A stretch of 64,000 nucleotides of DNA from Cokeromyces recurvatus (taxonomy: Eukaryota; Mucoromycota; Mucoromycetes; Mucorales; Mucoraceae): the NCBI RefSeq assembly GCF_025118155.1, contig NW_026251407.1, forward strand, positions 62,001 through 126,000, in the 5' to 3' direction. The translations under genes and the position numbers were made by a program. The notes under the pieces were generated by a model. It did not search any database, had not been told where the DNA came from, and saw only the letters and a list, made by a program, of their open reading frames with translations. This document shows, in pieces, positions 26,920-37,415 of this stretch; position 1 is the stretch's first letter; each line of letters opens with the position of its first letter.

Positions 26920-28431
26920 AATATTAGTTTAAGAAGAAAGGAAGGTAAGACAATTGCTATTGTTGCTTTCAGTCTCCGTAGTTTTATTTCGGTAACTATG
27001 CTTACCCTTTTTTTTTTTTTTTGTCAGTTCTTGTGGTGTTGTTTCGCCCAACAAATGGCTATAAAATTAAAGTTTGCTTTTCCTGCATAATACTTTCAGC
27101 GAATTATTGTTCCATTTAAAAAAAAAAAAGAATATTTGTTAATCATTGAGTTGACACCTCCTATTTAACGATTTCTAACAACGCTAGAGATAAAAAAAGA
27201 TTAATGCAAAAAGTTTCAATTCGATATTCCAAAATATTTAATAGATGAAAATATCCCAAGATATTAAGTTTTTTTGATTACTTTTTTTTTTCTTTAGTAA
27301 TGAAATCTGAGTAACCAACAACAGAACATAATAATCTATCAAACATTAATGATGATGATAGCCGTAGTGGTTCTATTCAAATGGTTATTACATAAATGCA
27401 TTCGATAATAATATGATTTTGTTCAATATCAAGAACATGCATCAGTAAGATTTAAAAAAAAAAAAAAAACGTTTGGGCCGATACTAATTGCTCTTATTGT
27501 GTATCTTGATCTGGGAATATATTTGTGCAATTCGTGATGAGGATTCTCAATATTATTTAAAGAAAGCTACATACATTTATGGATGCTTATATCTCGAATA
27601 ATGTGTCTAAACATGAGAGCTAAAATTACGTAAATATATTAATAATATCTATTGTTGTAATTAGAGTCAGTACAATAAATGCTATACAACAATAATCCAA
27701 CGTACATGATTATTATTACTTTGATTCAAATACTCTAACAATCACTATTATTAATATAGAGTAAACAATGAACATCATAATGTAAAGTACAATAGGCTAG
27801 TTTTATTTAAATAATATCTTTGTTATGTAATAGAAGATGATTTATCTATATTAACTTAGTTATAAAGTCAATTACAAATATAACAGTCTAAACTATCATA
27901 CTAATTCTGCTTGGAGAAACTACCAACTTGAAATACACTCATTAACACTAACACCCCTCCTCCTCCTCCCGAAACAACAAATTACATCCTACCTTTTAGC
28001 TTCCCATATCCTTCTTTGATGACGCTCGAGATAGTTATTTGGTAATCATTCAATTTAATATTCCAAATATCCTACTTAACTTTTGACACAGCAGCACGCC
28101 ATTTACTATCTTCAAACACTTGAAATTATTGAGCGTCCTTTTTTCCTTTCTCTTAAATAAGCTTTCCTCTCATCAACTGCATACAGTTTTTTTTTTTAAA
28201 TATACTTCTTTAGTTTATTCATTGACCAGTTATTTATATGATTCTTCACGGACTTGATTACCTTTTCCACTATAAACATTTAAATTTATTGTCGTTACAA
28301 CAGCCTAGTCAACAACTCCTTGATTAACTCCATTCTCCTGCCTTTCATTAATTATCTAATAATTCCAATTGTAGATTACTCTCCCTACCACCACCATATA
28401 TAGAATAATAACACTTTTACTTTTTTTCTCC
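26920..28431. other. Gene-free flank of the mobile-element cluster
   Basis: No gene recognised in 1.5 kb. Part of it (about 27640-27930) resembles 34860-35045, the 3' flank of the second nuclease-like relic, and is listed as a repeat. The rest is AT-rich with short A/T runs. Confidence 0.5.
27640..27930 (-). repeat. Diverged copy of the sequence at 34860-35045
   Basis: Both places contain ATAAAGTACAATA-like, CTAGTTTTA, TCTATTAACTTA and TTATAAAG blocks in the same order and spacing, with scattered mismatches. At 35 kb the block lies directly downstream of a nuclease-like pseudogene, so this is probably the 3' end of another, more decayed copy. No coding frame survives here. Confidence 0.45.
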
Positions 28432-28460
<29 letters not shown>

Positions 28461-28462
<2 letters not shown>

Positions 28463-28558
28463 AAAGCAATAAAAAAAGCTTATTGACATTATAGGATAAA
28501 TAAATCTTTCAATGACATAAACTTACTTCATAGTAAACGCATTGAATAGTTTAAATAA
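28461..28558 (+). repeat. Left 98-bp inverted repeat
   Basis: The sequence beginning TAAAAGCAATAAAAAAAGCT is repeated in reverse complement at 32836-32933 with two mismatches by eye. An A29 tract abuts the outer side (28432-28460). See the mobile element entry. Confidence 0.85.
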
Positions 28559-29096
28559 ATCACCATAATATGCTGAAAAGATGCATTTAGTTCAAAATGG
28601 AATACATTTTTTCCTCAAGGTAAAAAATGGATTTTAATGATTGTAAATGCAAGGTCATGTTTTGTCATTCTAATTGTAATTCTGGAATCTGGAAATGAAT
28701 TATTTCTCTACTCAATGTCAAAATGAAGTTAAATTACTCTTTTGAATAATTCTTGTAAAATAAATTCAGATGTAATAAATAGATATAGTTTCAGATTGTG
28801 ATTAAACTCAGATATATGTCTAGCCAAGGTATTCATTAGCCAAGGTACAGTGCCTCATTCAGCTATGCTATCAATAGACATGCTATAGCCTAATTCATGT
28901 ATCAGTCCCTGATCTAATTTAATCCCTATCCTAAATCATGACTGGTCCAATAGTATACACTGGTTGAAAATAAATATTGTTCAATCAATAAAAAATACAA
29001 ACAACAACAGCAACAGGAATTGAATTCGTTATAAATGAACAAGGAAAAACAAATTTATTTTCTATATTATGTATAGGTGTACCAATAAATTAACCT

Positions 29097-30167
29097 TTAA
29101 TCATGTTCAGGTGAATCAAATGGTCCCAAATCCGCCATGCCTTTCTTATGGTCATTTTCAGTCAACTTGATGATATTAGGATTGATGATTTGTGATAATA
29201 ATTTGGGTTTTTCTCCAGAATTATATCTATTGATTTTATGAGAATCTTGGATCTTCTTTACTGCATCCAAGCTTTCCTCTAATTTGCACTAAAAATATTT
29301 ATACATATTAGTATGTACTTTTTGTTTTTAAATTTTTATATGATGCATATACATACCTTGAAAGTCCAATAAAAAGTTATTATATCTTGTTGATACGTTT
29401 CTTTATCTTCGAACTTTGGCTCAATGTTGAGCACACCCTCTCTCCAGAAATGGAATACCTCATCTTGGTAAGAGAGAGACCAAAGCTTGATTTTATTTGT
29501 CTATCAAATAGTGAAATAATTAGATTATGCTATAGCCATAACGGAATGTACATTACCTGCTGCATGAACGAAATATATTTTTAATTGTTCAAAGATATCA
29601 ACTGATGCATACTTGTATTAATCAGCAATAGTCTTTAGCATTGCAAGACAGCCATAATTTGCCTTGTGGTGATCAAAGTATATCTTTCTGTTGTCTTGAT
29701 TCAAATATTCATTAGAGACTTCTACCACGCAAATTTCGATGTCATGGGCTTCTTGAAGACGTACTACACCATCAGCCTTATAAATATATCGGTGATCTAC
29801 AAATTTCCCTTTTCGTTTTAGCTGCTTGGTCATGGAAAGAAGCTCTTCTTCACCGTCAAAGAATCCTAGTTTTGCCCAATTATATTTGCTATGATCAATT
29901 GAATTGCAAACAGCCTTTAAGTTTGGTTCAACAAAGTAATTATTGAAAATGGCTTCATTGTGATTCAAGGGCACGTTAATCTTATACAACTTGAATCTGA
30001 ATACAAGGATACATTTAAATCAGATATGCATACATATTGAAATAAAACAAGGGATTACTTACGATGCTGCAAAGATTTCTTCTAAAAAAAGAACCTGTGA
30101 AGCAATGGTGGTATCTTCAGTGTCGGGTGTATTTGTGATGTTCTTCTTAAACTCTTGTAAACAGTCC
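29097..30167 (-). pseudogene. PD-(D/E)XK-like protein, broken copy
   Basis: Unrecognised by name, but resembles a repeated Mucorales family with a restriction-endonuclease-like core. Exons: 30063-30167 (cut by the LINE), 29557-29996, 29357-29500 and 29097-29288. Motif-like residues are KADGVVRLQEAHDIEICVVE followed by VSNEYL, where an Asp and a Glu sit as in PD-(D/E)XK enzymes but the usual Lys is Ser. Lesions: an in-frame TAA at 29618-29620, a phase mismatch between the second and third exons, and LINE insertion in the first. The original splice acceptor of the cut exon survives beyond the LINE at about 32668. The C-terminal exon (QIINPNIIKLTENDHKKGMA) is intact. Nuclease assignment is a structural guess. 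Confidence 0.55.
30157..30167 (+). repeat. LINE target-site duplication, left copy
   Basis: GTAAACAGTCC, identical to 32657-32667. Joining the two flanks at this sequence restores the host exon after its AG acceptor. Confidence 0.8.
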
Positions 30168-32656
30168 AGGCGAATGGTCTTAACTGTCTTAAATACTGGT
30201 TACTTCATCAAGAAGCCAAGGCGAAACTACGAAGAATGATTATCCAGCGGAGAAGGGAAACTTGGCGACTTTTCTGTGACAAAATGAAGAAAGGCGAATA
30301 CACAAAGGCCATAGCTAAATTTTCACGAATACGAAAAAATCGTTTAATTAAACCTGTTTTCTCTGCCATAGATGGACCGAAAAAAGCCGCTGAATTAATG
30401 GCAGACCATCTAAAGCGGATATTATCAGGCACCTTTTTACTCAATGATCCACGACATGAATGTATATCGATTTCTCCCTATATATCTACTCATCAAACAT
30501 CTCAAACGTCTTTTATTTCAGCTGACTGTCCGTTTAACTTAGATGAAATTAAATCAGTAATCTTAGATCTTCCACAAAATAAAGCACCTGGTGTTGATCA
30601 TATTACTAGCGAAATGATTCAACTACTTGTAAATATTATTTCTCCAATTCTCCTTTATCTTTTCCAGTTATGCTGGCAATGGTCATACACACCCCAACTA
30701 TGGCGCATTAGCCAGATAGTCCCAATCCATAAAAAAGGTGATACTTCTGACCCGGGCAATTATCGACCAATTAGTTTGACCTCAGTATTCCGTAAAATTT
30801 TAGAAAAATGCATGCAATATGAACTAATTAACACCGGTCCCACGCTGGATGTAGCTCAGGGAGGCTTCCGTGAAGCTAGAGGGTCGCTTGACCAAGTACT
30901 TTGTCTAACCGAATTATGCCAATTATATCATCGTAAACACTTACATTACAATCCAGTACTAGCCTTTCTCGATATAAAATCAGCTTATGATACGGTTGAT
31001 CGAAGTATCATTTGGGACGAGCTTTCTTCAAGTGTCTCAACACCTCTTTTAGCCCTCTTATACAACATGTTTGAAGAAGTTTCTGTCGAGGTGATTCTTA
31101 GCAACCATACATCCTCCCGTTTCCATCCAAAAACAGGCGTTCTCCAAGGCTCTGTCTTATCACCTTACTTATATTCAGTATATATTAATAGTCTTCCAAA
31201 TTTCTTACGACCAGCACCTCTCCTTGAAACAGACTTTAATGATCCTTCCCTTGTGGCGCCAAAGTTAAATTGCCTATTATATGCAGATGATGTGGTTCTC
31301 ATTTCTGATGCTGATTCCATGCAGTCCCTCCTTTCCAAATGCGAAGAACACAGCCTTTCTTTAGGTTACAGATGGAACCCTAAAAAGTGCGTTATTGTGA
31401 ATTCCGATCCTACACCTCAAAAATACTACCTCTACAATAATGAATTACCCAATGAAGATTTCTTCCCGTACCTCGGTGTTCCTATTAAATCTGGTGGTGT
31501 CGTACATAAATCAGCACTTTTACAACAAAACATCAATAAAGCACTTGGAACGATGAGACGGCTTACTACCCTTGGTGTAAATAAAAATGGCTTTGACCAC
31601 CTTCTTTCAGCTCGTTTTTACGCCCAAATAGTTCGACTACAATTAGAATATGGATTAGCAACCACAACCTTCAACCTACGAGAAATTCGCTCTCTAGAAA
31701 ACTGCCAAAATCAATGTATCCGTCAAATCTTCGGTGGACGACCTTTCACCTCAACCAAAGTAATGTTACACCTAACAAATTTACCTAACATAAAAGATCG
31801 TATTTCAATACTCCAAGCACAATTTCTTTTTAGATCCTCCTTTCTACCAAATGATGCATTATTGACGAAATTGCTACCATACATACAGTCTCAAACTAAA
31901 TCAAAATGGTCCCAACTATCCAAATCTCCTCTATGGATATCAGTTTGCAATGAAAATCTTGACACTACGTCTCCTAAGGATTTTAGTAGAAAACGAAGAC
32001 AATTCCTACTTGACAGCTACCACTCAAAACTACAAGAAAAATATTCGAAACTTTTATCCCATTGCCGTAATAATCTAATTGTCGACCCTATTCGTACGAT
32101 ACCAATGACAAGAAGAGAACGGTTTCGTTGCGTGCGATGGCGACTTGGTTGGTTACCTCTTGGTAAACCCCAAGCCTGCCCCTTCCATCCAAACGAACTC
32201 TTCACACGCTCACATAGTTTTTCTTGTTTACATATGCACAACCGCCTTCAGATGCCCAAATCTATTGAAGATCCACTCTCTTATCTCTTGAATCTATTAC
32301 CATCAACATTCCATACGAAGAAAGTGAAAAAATCAATTGATGACTGGCTCATACGCTGGCCTTCTATATGTGCAATTCTATTTGAGATGGACTATCTAGC
32401 TCACTCCCAAATCCCTGAACCCTCTGACCATCTTGGTGAACCCTTTGTCAATCATCTTCTTTCAATACAAAAACGAATTTCTGATAATTAATTATCATCA
32501 CTTATACATATACTTTAACATTTTCCCTTTTATCCCAAAAGGGTTTTTCTTTCCTTTTTTTTCCATAGCGATCTGACCAGGGCAAAACAGCATATATAAA
32601 TGCTATGTGCTCATTGGTCATTTTTTAATTTTTAAATAAAATTCTTCTTCTTAATC
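30168..32656 (+). mobile_element. 5'-truncated non-LTR retrotransposon (LINE)
   Basis: Bounded by an 11-bp direct repeat. The element starts inside the region N-terminal to the reverse transcriptase, so any endonuclease domain and 5' end are missing, the usual outcome of target-primed reverse transcription. The 3' untranslated part has small hairpins (AAAAGGG region; AGCAT...ATGCT at about 32589-32604) and ends in TTC repeats (ATTCTTCTTCTTAATC) instead of a long poly-A. The open ORF suggests a recent insertion. Confidence 0.85.
30236..32491 (+). CDS. LINE reverse transcriptase ORF (truncated)
   Basis: RNA-dependent DNA polymerase for target-primed integration. 751 residues from the first ATG; the frame is open a further 75 bases upstream, into the target duplication. 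RT motifs in order: KAPGVDHITSEMIQ, IHKKGDTSDPGNYRPISLTS, AFLDIKSAYDTVDRSIIW, GVLQGSVLSPYLYSVYINSL, LLYADDVVLISDADS (catalytic YADD) and YLGVPIK. The C-terminal third has a Cys/His cluster (CPFHPN and SCLHMH near residues 645-665) that could bind nucleic acid. No apurinic endonuclease or RNase H domain was recognised. The absence of any stop or frameshift in a 5'-truncated copy indicates a young insertion; whether it is translated is unknown. Confidence 0.9.
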   Translation: MIIQRRRETWRLFCDKMKKGEYTKAIAKFSRIRKNRLIKPVFSAIDGPKKAAELMADHLKRILSGTFLLNDPRHECISISPYISTHQTSQTSFISADCPFNLDEIKSVILDLPQNKAPGVDHITSEMIQLLVNIISPILLYLFQLCWQWSYTPQLWRISQIVPIHKKGDTSDPGNYRPISLTSVFRKILEKCMQYELINTGPTLDVAQGGFREARGSLDQVLCLTELCQLYHRKHLHYNPVLAFLDIKSAYDTVDRSIIWDELSSSVSTPLLALLYNMFEEVSVEVILSNHTSSRFHPKTGVLQGSVLSPYLYSVYINSLPNFLRPAPLLETDFNDPSLVAPKLNCLLYADDVVLISDADSMQSLLSKCEEHSLSLGYRWNPKKCVIVNSDPTPQKYYLYNNELPNEDFFPYLGVPIKSGGVVHKSALLQQNINKALGTMRRLTTLGVNKNGFDHLLSARFYAQIVRLQLEYGLATTTFNLREIRSLENCQNQCIRQIFGGRPFTSTKVMLHLTNLPNIKDRISILQAQFLFRSSFLPNDALLTKLLPYIQSQTKSKWSQLSKSPLWISVCNENLDTTSPKDFSRKRRQFLLDSYHSKLQEKYSKLLSHCRNNLIVDPIRTIPMTRRERFRCVRWRLGWLPLGKPQACPFHPNELFTRSHSFSCLHMHNRLQMPKSIEDPLSYLLNLLPSTFHTKKVKKSIDDWLIRWPSICAILFEMDYLAHSQIPEPSDHLGEPFVNHLLSIQKRISDN

Positions 32657-32667
32657 GTAAACAGTCC
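32657..32667 (+). repeat. LINE target-site duplication, right copy
   Basis: GTAAACAGTCC, directly after the LINE tail. On the minus strand it reads GGACTGTTTAC preceded by TTTAACA, i.e. the acceptor ACAG and the first exon bases of the interrupted gene. Confidence 0.8.
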
Positions 32668-32835
32668 TGTTAAATGAATAAATAAAAATGCATACGTAAA
32701 CAAAAAACAAAACTAAGGAAATTTTTTTGTATAAATTTATGTGATTGGCTATGTTTTTATTAATTTTTATACAGTCTCAAACTGTTTTTGGTCAAAAAAT
32801 TAGAAAATCATATGCTGTATAATGCTTGTAAATTA

Positions 32836-32933
32836 TTATTTAAACTATTCAATGCGTTTACTATGAATTGAGTTTATGTCATTGAAAGATTTATTTATCC
32901 TATAATGTCAATAAGCTTTTTTTATTGCTTTTA
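32836..32933 (-). repeat. Right 98-bp inverted repeat
   Basis: Reverse complement of 28461-28558 with two mismatches, both near the middle (ACTTACTTC against ACTCAATTC). A T-rich tract abuts it outside. Between this repeat and the host exon are TATA-like and CCAAT-like sequences on the minus strand that may be the gene promoter. Confidence 0.85.
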
Positions 32934-33140
32934 TTGTTTTTTTTTTTTTTTTTTTATTATTATTATTATTATTTCTTCAAAATAATATGTTTATGTTTTA
33001 TGATATTCAAATCTCATTGAGGATTCAAAGTACGTCTATTGAACGCTGAACCCCTAACGACTAATAATTTACCATTTTAAAGATTTCTTTCCTCATTTAA
33101 GCACTTCTCGAAAAAAGACTTTGAGTGCTCAATCCACCCC

Positions 33141-34461
33141 TTACAATCTTTTTTTTGTTACTTTTCTAGCCGATTCCCATATACGATCTGTGAGACGATC
33201 ATCTGCCGTCAATGGTGTTCTTCTAACACCAGCTTTTACTTTTGACCAAAATTCCTCAATTGGATTCAAGAAAGGAGAATATGGTGGTAAATATATGCAT
33301 TTATGTCCTCGTTCTTCGATTAATGCTTTGATCACTTTTGGCTTATGAATAGGTGCATTATCCATAACAATATACTGACCCTTTATATTATTTTTATCTA
33401 GTGTATTCATTACGTTGGTTATGTAGGTCAAGAAGTGCTCAGTTCTTGTTCCAACTTTACCATTTATTTTTACTTCCTTACCATCTGCCTTTCTTTTTTT
33501 TTTTTTTAGAAGAAGCTGATTCTGGTTTTTTAACTCCAATATTTATGATACCTGCTTGAGAAATTGCACCTAAAATTGTAAATGTAACCCCCTTTCCAGT
33601 TGGTACAGTGCTCTTTGCAGGTGTGCCTTTTAATGAACGGCCGTGGTTGCTCTGAGTATGTAAATTGAAACCTGCTTCATCAATGAAAACACAATTATTG
33701 GAAAAATCCATGGCTGTATCACTCTTATACTGCTCAACAATCGCTTTTCACAATGCTATTACTCTGTCAGAATTTCTCGCTGCTGGTATCTTTTCCAGTT
33801 TCTTTAAAGTAATGTTATGTTTATGTACTAAATGTTTGTGAATGGCAGAAATAGAGATTTTCAAACCCTCAAATTTCTCACAAAGTTTTAACTTTAACTC
33901 ATCTAATACAGCAGTAGTATTCTTTTTGACATAGTCAACAAGAAATTTAGAATGTTCCTCAGTTAACTTTGAACAAGGTCTTCCACGAGGTTTGTTATAA
34001 GATCCTGGAAGTCGTTTCTGCGGATCATTATTATACGTTTTTACATAATTTTGAGCAGTACGAATATTAATCCCAGTGACTAAAGCTGCATCTTTGGTAG
34101 TAAAGCCTTCTTCAATGATTAAATCAAAGAGTTTTTTCGATTTGTTCAACAGTATATTTCCTGTAAGAACCTCGAGTTTTAGCTACAGGAGTCTTGTGCT
34201 TTTTCTTTAATGGCATTGACTCTGCAAAAAGAAATGCATCGCCAAATGAATCTTCATCTTTGATTTCTTCTGGTGCATCAACATCCATAAATTCATGTAT
34301 ACAAGATAATGAATTGCCAATTTGTTTTATTTTCTCAAATTAAAATGGTCAATTTCAATTTCCTCTTCCTCATCTACTTCCATATAATCATCAGATGAAG
34401 TACCCATATCATTATCTGAAATAATTTCTCTATTAGTAATAAATTCGCTAAAGTTTTGCAT
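33141..34461 (-). pseudogene. Tc1/mariner-type (DD34E) transposase, decayed
   Basis: DNA transposase of the DDE superfamily that would excise and insert at TA. Recognisable parts on the minus strand: an acidic N-terminus from about 34461, a helix-turn-helix half (FTTKDAALVTGINIRTAQNY), catalytic VFIDEAGFNLH, IVMDNAPIH and PPYSPFLNPIEEFW. There are 34 residues between the second Asp and the Glu. Lesions: a frame break near 34345, an extra A in a run near 34135, an in-frame TGA replacing Trp at about 33747, and a slipped A run near 33495. All catalytic residues survive, so the decay is fairly recent. No clear terminal inverted repeats were found. Confidence 0.8.
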
Positions 34462-34555
34462 GTTTGTTAGAATATTTGAATTAAACAAAAGAAAAAAGCA
34501 AATGAATCGCTTACAATCTTTTGGTTATTATATTTTTTTTTTTTTTTTTAGTCTC

Positions 34556-34658
34556 TTGGCGCAAAATTTATCACTAAGCAACGCCAAAATTATTTTTACC
34601 TTGGCGCAAATATTTTTTTAAGGTCAACGCAAAAATTTTCTAATCCCAGCGCAAATTC
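34556..34658. repeat. Cluster of five GCGCAAA/ACGCAAA motifs
   Basis: TTGGCGCAAAAT (34556), its inverted form AACGCCAAAATT (34580), TTGGCGCAAATA (34601), CAACGCAAAAAT (34625) and CAGCGCAAATTC (34648) lie within 103 bp, about 95 bp upstream of the mariner relic start. Pairs form small inverted repeats. They could be transposase-binding subterminal repeats or part of another element. Confidence 0.5.
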
Positions 34659-34859
34659 ATATTCAAAAAACAGTACAACAATATTATTCTTTTCCCCTTA
34701 AAGATCTGCGACTGTTACTAAAAAATACATATTTATAAAATATTTATTAAATGACGTGTCAATATCATAGTAAATACTTCAACTAGGATAACATTACCAA
34801 CTATTTATATGCTACCATTTATCATCGTCATGTATGAGACATCATTCCATGACATAATC

Positions 34860-35045
34860 ACTACTAATGCTCGAATATTATAGCTAGCAATGACTATTAT
34901 TAAAACTGAATGTAGAATGAATATATTATGCTATAAAGTACAATATACTAGTTTTAGTGGAATAACCTCTTTATTATTTAATAAATGAAGGTTTATTTCT
35001 ATTAACTTAATTATAAAGACGACTACAATCGTAGCAACTTTGATT
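34860..35045 (-). repeat. 3' flank of nuclease-like relic, repeated at 27640-27930
   Basis: AT-rich block just downstream of the second nuclease-like pseudogene. It shares several ordered blocks with 27640-27930 in the same orientation. Confidence 0.45.
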
Positions 35046-35700
35046 CTACAATGACTTTTGTTTCAAATTCTTCACTCTTTAGACCTGCTTCACTACAGCC
35101 AAGTTCTAAATCACTATTAGTAGAAATGATCAAATCACTTCTTCTTCCTCATGAACTCTTCAATGGTTCTGGTTCTATTTCTTCCGGCTACTGATGAAAT
35201 AGAACACAGTTCACCTCTGTTAAAATATCAGAAAGATGAGTAATTTAAATGAATGGGTGTTAACAAAACGTTATTGTTAACTACCTCTTTGCTTGTAGAC
35301 TGTAAGAGTTGATCATTGGGTCAACAATGCTCCAAATATTGAGCAAAATGTCATCCTCTAACACTTTTGATCTGCTAAACAAACCGTTTCTATATGCATT
35401 TAATACGAATTTAAAGCATGATATAGAAACATGTAAGTCTTTTTTCTTCATAGTATGAATAATTCTTTAAATGGCCAATTTCTTCATACGTTTTCTAAAC
35501 GTAAAATATGTTAGAAATTCTGGCAACAATCAAATAATGAAAATAAATTAATTATCTTACTAAATTAGCAATCATTTCAAGATGTGCTTTTAAGTCAGCC
35601 GGTAGTAATGGCAAGGCCTCTTTATGTTCGTCCACTATTTGGGTCCAATAGTTTCCAAACTTATTTTTAAATGATATTTTTTCTTTTGTCTTTCCTTTTC
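35023..35700 (-). pseudogene. Second PD-(D/E)XK-like relic
   Basis: Three exon-like pieces on the minus strand: about 35561-35700 (FGNYWTQIVDEHKEALPLLP), 35285-35451 (ILLNIWSIVDPMINSYS) and 35023-35216. The last holds RSDLIISTNSDLELGCSEAG, in which Asp and Glu are spaced as in a restriction-endonuclease-like core. A frame break occurs between the RTIEEF part and this core at about 35135. Introns with GTAAGA and GTAGTT donors and CCAG/ACAG acceptors are visible, so it was once a spliced gene. It resembles a gene family I remember as repeated in Mucorales; the name and activity are not established. Confidence 0.45.
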
Positions 35701-35923
35701 CCTTTCACTCTTAATTTTAGTTTCTTAATCTATTAGATTGATACTGGCTCTCGGGTAAAATAATACATGTATACATTTTATACCATATGCTCATGTTGTT
35801 GTAAGTGTATTTCATTGCAGTAAATTTGAATTCCCGCTTTTTTTTTTCTTTTTTTTTTTACTGTTCCGCAAATTAATTCACATTCCCATTTTCTTTTTTG
35901 TTCTTTAAACAAATAAAAAAAAA

Positions 35924-37415
35924 ATGCCTTTGGATTATAGTAAATGGGATAAACTTGAATTATCTGATGATTCAGATATTGAAGTACATCCTAATGTCGA
36001 CAAGCGTTCAATGATCAAATGGAAACGGGAAGCCATTCATCGTGAGCGTGCTGAGCGTAAAGCCAAGATGGACTATTTAAGCAGATTTATATCTCAACAA
36101 CAGAATGTATTGAAAAAAGTTCAAGAATTGATTCAAATGTTGAAAGGGAATGATGAGTCAACTGGACTTCAGATGATTATGCAAGAGCTTAATAAGGAAC
36201 AAACAGAAGCTGTTCCCGGTATGAAAGTACCTGCTTCAGACGGCAAAGAGGTAGATATTTCACAAGTTTTTGCACTCATGAAAGCGCAGATTGAAGCAGG
36301 ATTAGCTCAACAGTCGCCTGCTGAAGTGAAAAAGAGTTTATTAGACCGATTTGAGCAAACCGAAGCTACTGTACAAAAGAAAATTGATGAATCCACTCAA
36401 GAATTAGAAAAATTAGAAAAGGAAGCCAACAAAAAACTGACAAGTGACAATATGTTTACAAAGGAAAGATCGAGTAAGACGGTATGATCTTCATCTTGAG
36501 AAAAAAAAAAAGGTTCTCTTCCTTTCCTCTAATATCTTTCTTTTTCATACCTTAGATTATCAACAAGCCAAAGCCTTTACCAACTAAAACTGATAAGAAA
36601 AAAGAAAAGGTGATTGAGACATTAAATCCAAATGCTACTATGAAAGATTTGGGTGTAGAAGGTTCTAGTAAACAGCAAGAAGTTCAAGTAGATGAAGAAG
36701 AGAATGAAGATGAAGATATTGAAATGACACCTAATGCATCAAGATTTTCAAAATTGAAAGGTTTTGAAGATAGTTATAAATTCCTCAATAATTATCCTGA
36801 AATTATTAATGAAAAGACTTCTGATTCTATTCTTGGACAAGCATTTACAGCACAATTAAAGGGAGATGAATCTTATGCGAAGAATTGTGTCATTCAGTCT
36901 TTGATGATTCAGTATTGTGGACAGTTAGGCAAAAATGGTGTTAATCTCTTCTTTTCAAAGTAAGTGTAAATAGATGAAAAAAAAAAATGATATACTGATT
37001 TTTTTTTTTTGTTTTGTTTTATAGAATGAGTGGACCTAATTCACAAGGTCGTAAAATGTTCTTTGATGATGTTGAAAAAACTTATGATCGTATTCGTACT
37101 CGATGTGCAGAAATTGCAGCTGAAGAAGTTAGTGTTGAACAAGGTGGTGTGGAAACGATTCAGCTTCAACCCATGGGAGATGGGACCCAGTTAACAATTC
37201 GTGTACCCACTCCTGAAGATGAAGAACCCTATCAAGTCTTTTGTTCTTTACCTACAGACTTCCAAGAAGCACTCAAGACTGGAAAACTTGAAGAGATTAA
37301 CAAAGTTTTAGAGAAAACACCTGTTACTGAAGCTGAAAACTTTGTCAAGATTTGTTCAGACTATGGCTTTTTAGATGTTGAAGGAGAAGTGATTGATCAA
37401 ACTGGTAAACAATAA
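35924..37415 (+). CDS. CDC37: Hsp90 co-chaperone Cdc37
   Basis: Delivers protein kinases to Hsp90 in the cytosol. Three exons (35924-36481, 36556-36959, 37025-37415), 450 residues. The N-terminus PLDYSKWDKLELSDDSDIEV is the kinase-binding signature; the residues after it (HPNVDKRSMIKWKREAIHRE) form the long coiled coil. The Ser in ELSDDSD is the conserved CK2 phosphorylation site. The middle domain (FLNNYPEIINEKTSDSIL) binds Hsp90, and the C-terminal domain contains MSGPNSQGRKMFFDDVEKTY. Introns are 74 and 65 nt, phases agree. It lies directly after the mobile-element cluster but shows no damage. Confidence 0.95.

Larger units (their letters stand above)
28461..32933. mobile_element. Inverted-repeat-bounded element with nuclease-like gene and nested LINE
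   Basis: The two 98-bp inverted repeats enclose 4.47 kb, or about 1.97 kb once the LINE and one copy of its target duplication are removed. The only gene inside, on the minus strand, is a multi-exon ORF of PD-(D/E)XK appearance. Its first visible exon starts close to the right repeat and its stop lies 540 bp from the left one, so the gene fills the element. Outer ends run into A/T homopolymers, so a target-site duplication cannot be read. No known transposase is seen inside. It may be a non-autonomous DNA transposon that captured the gene, or a new element type. Confidence 0.6.
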
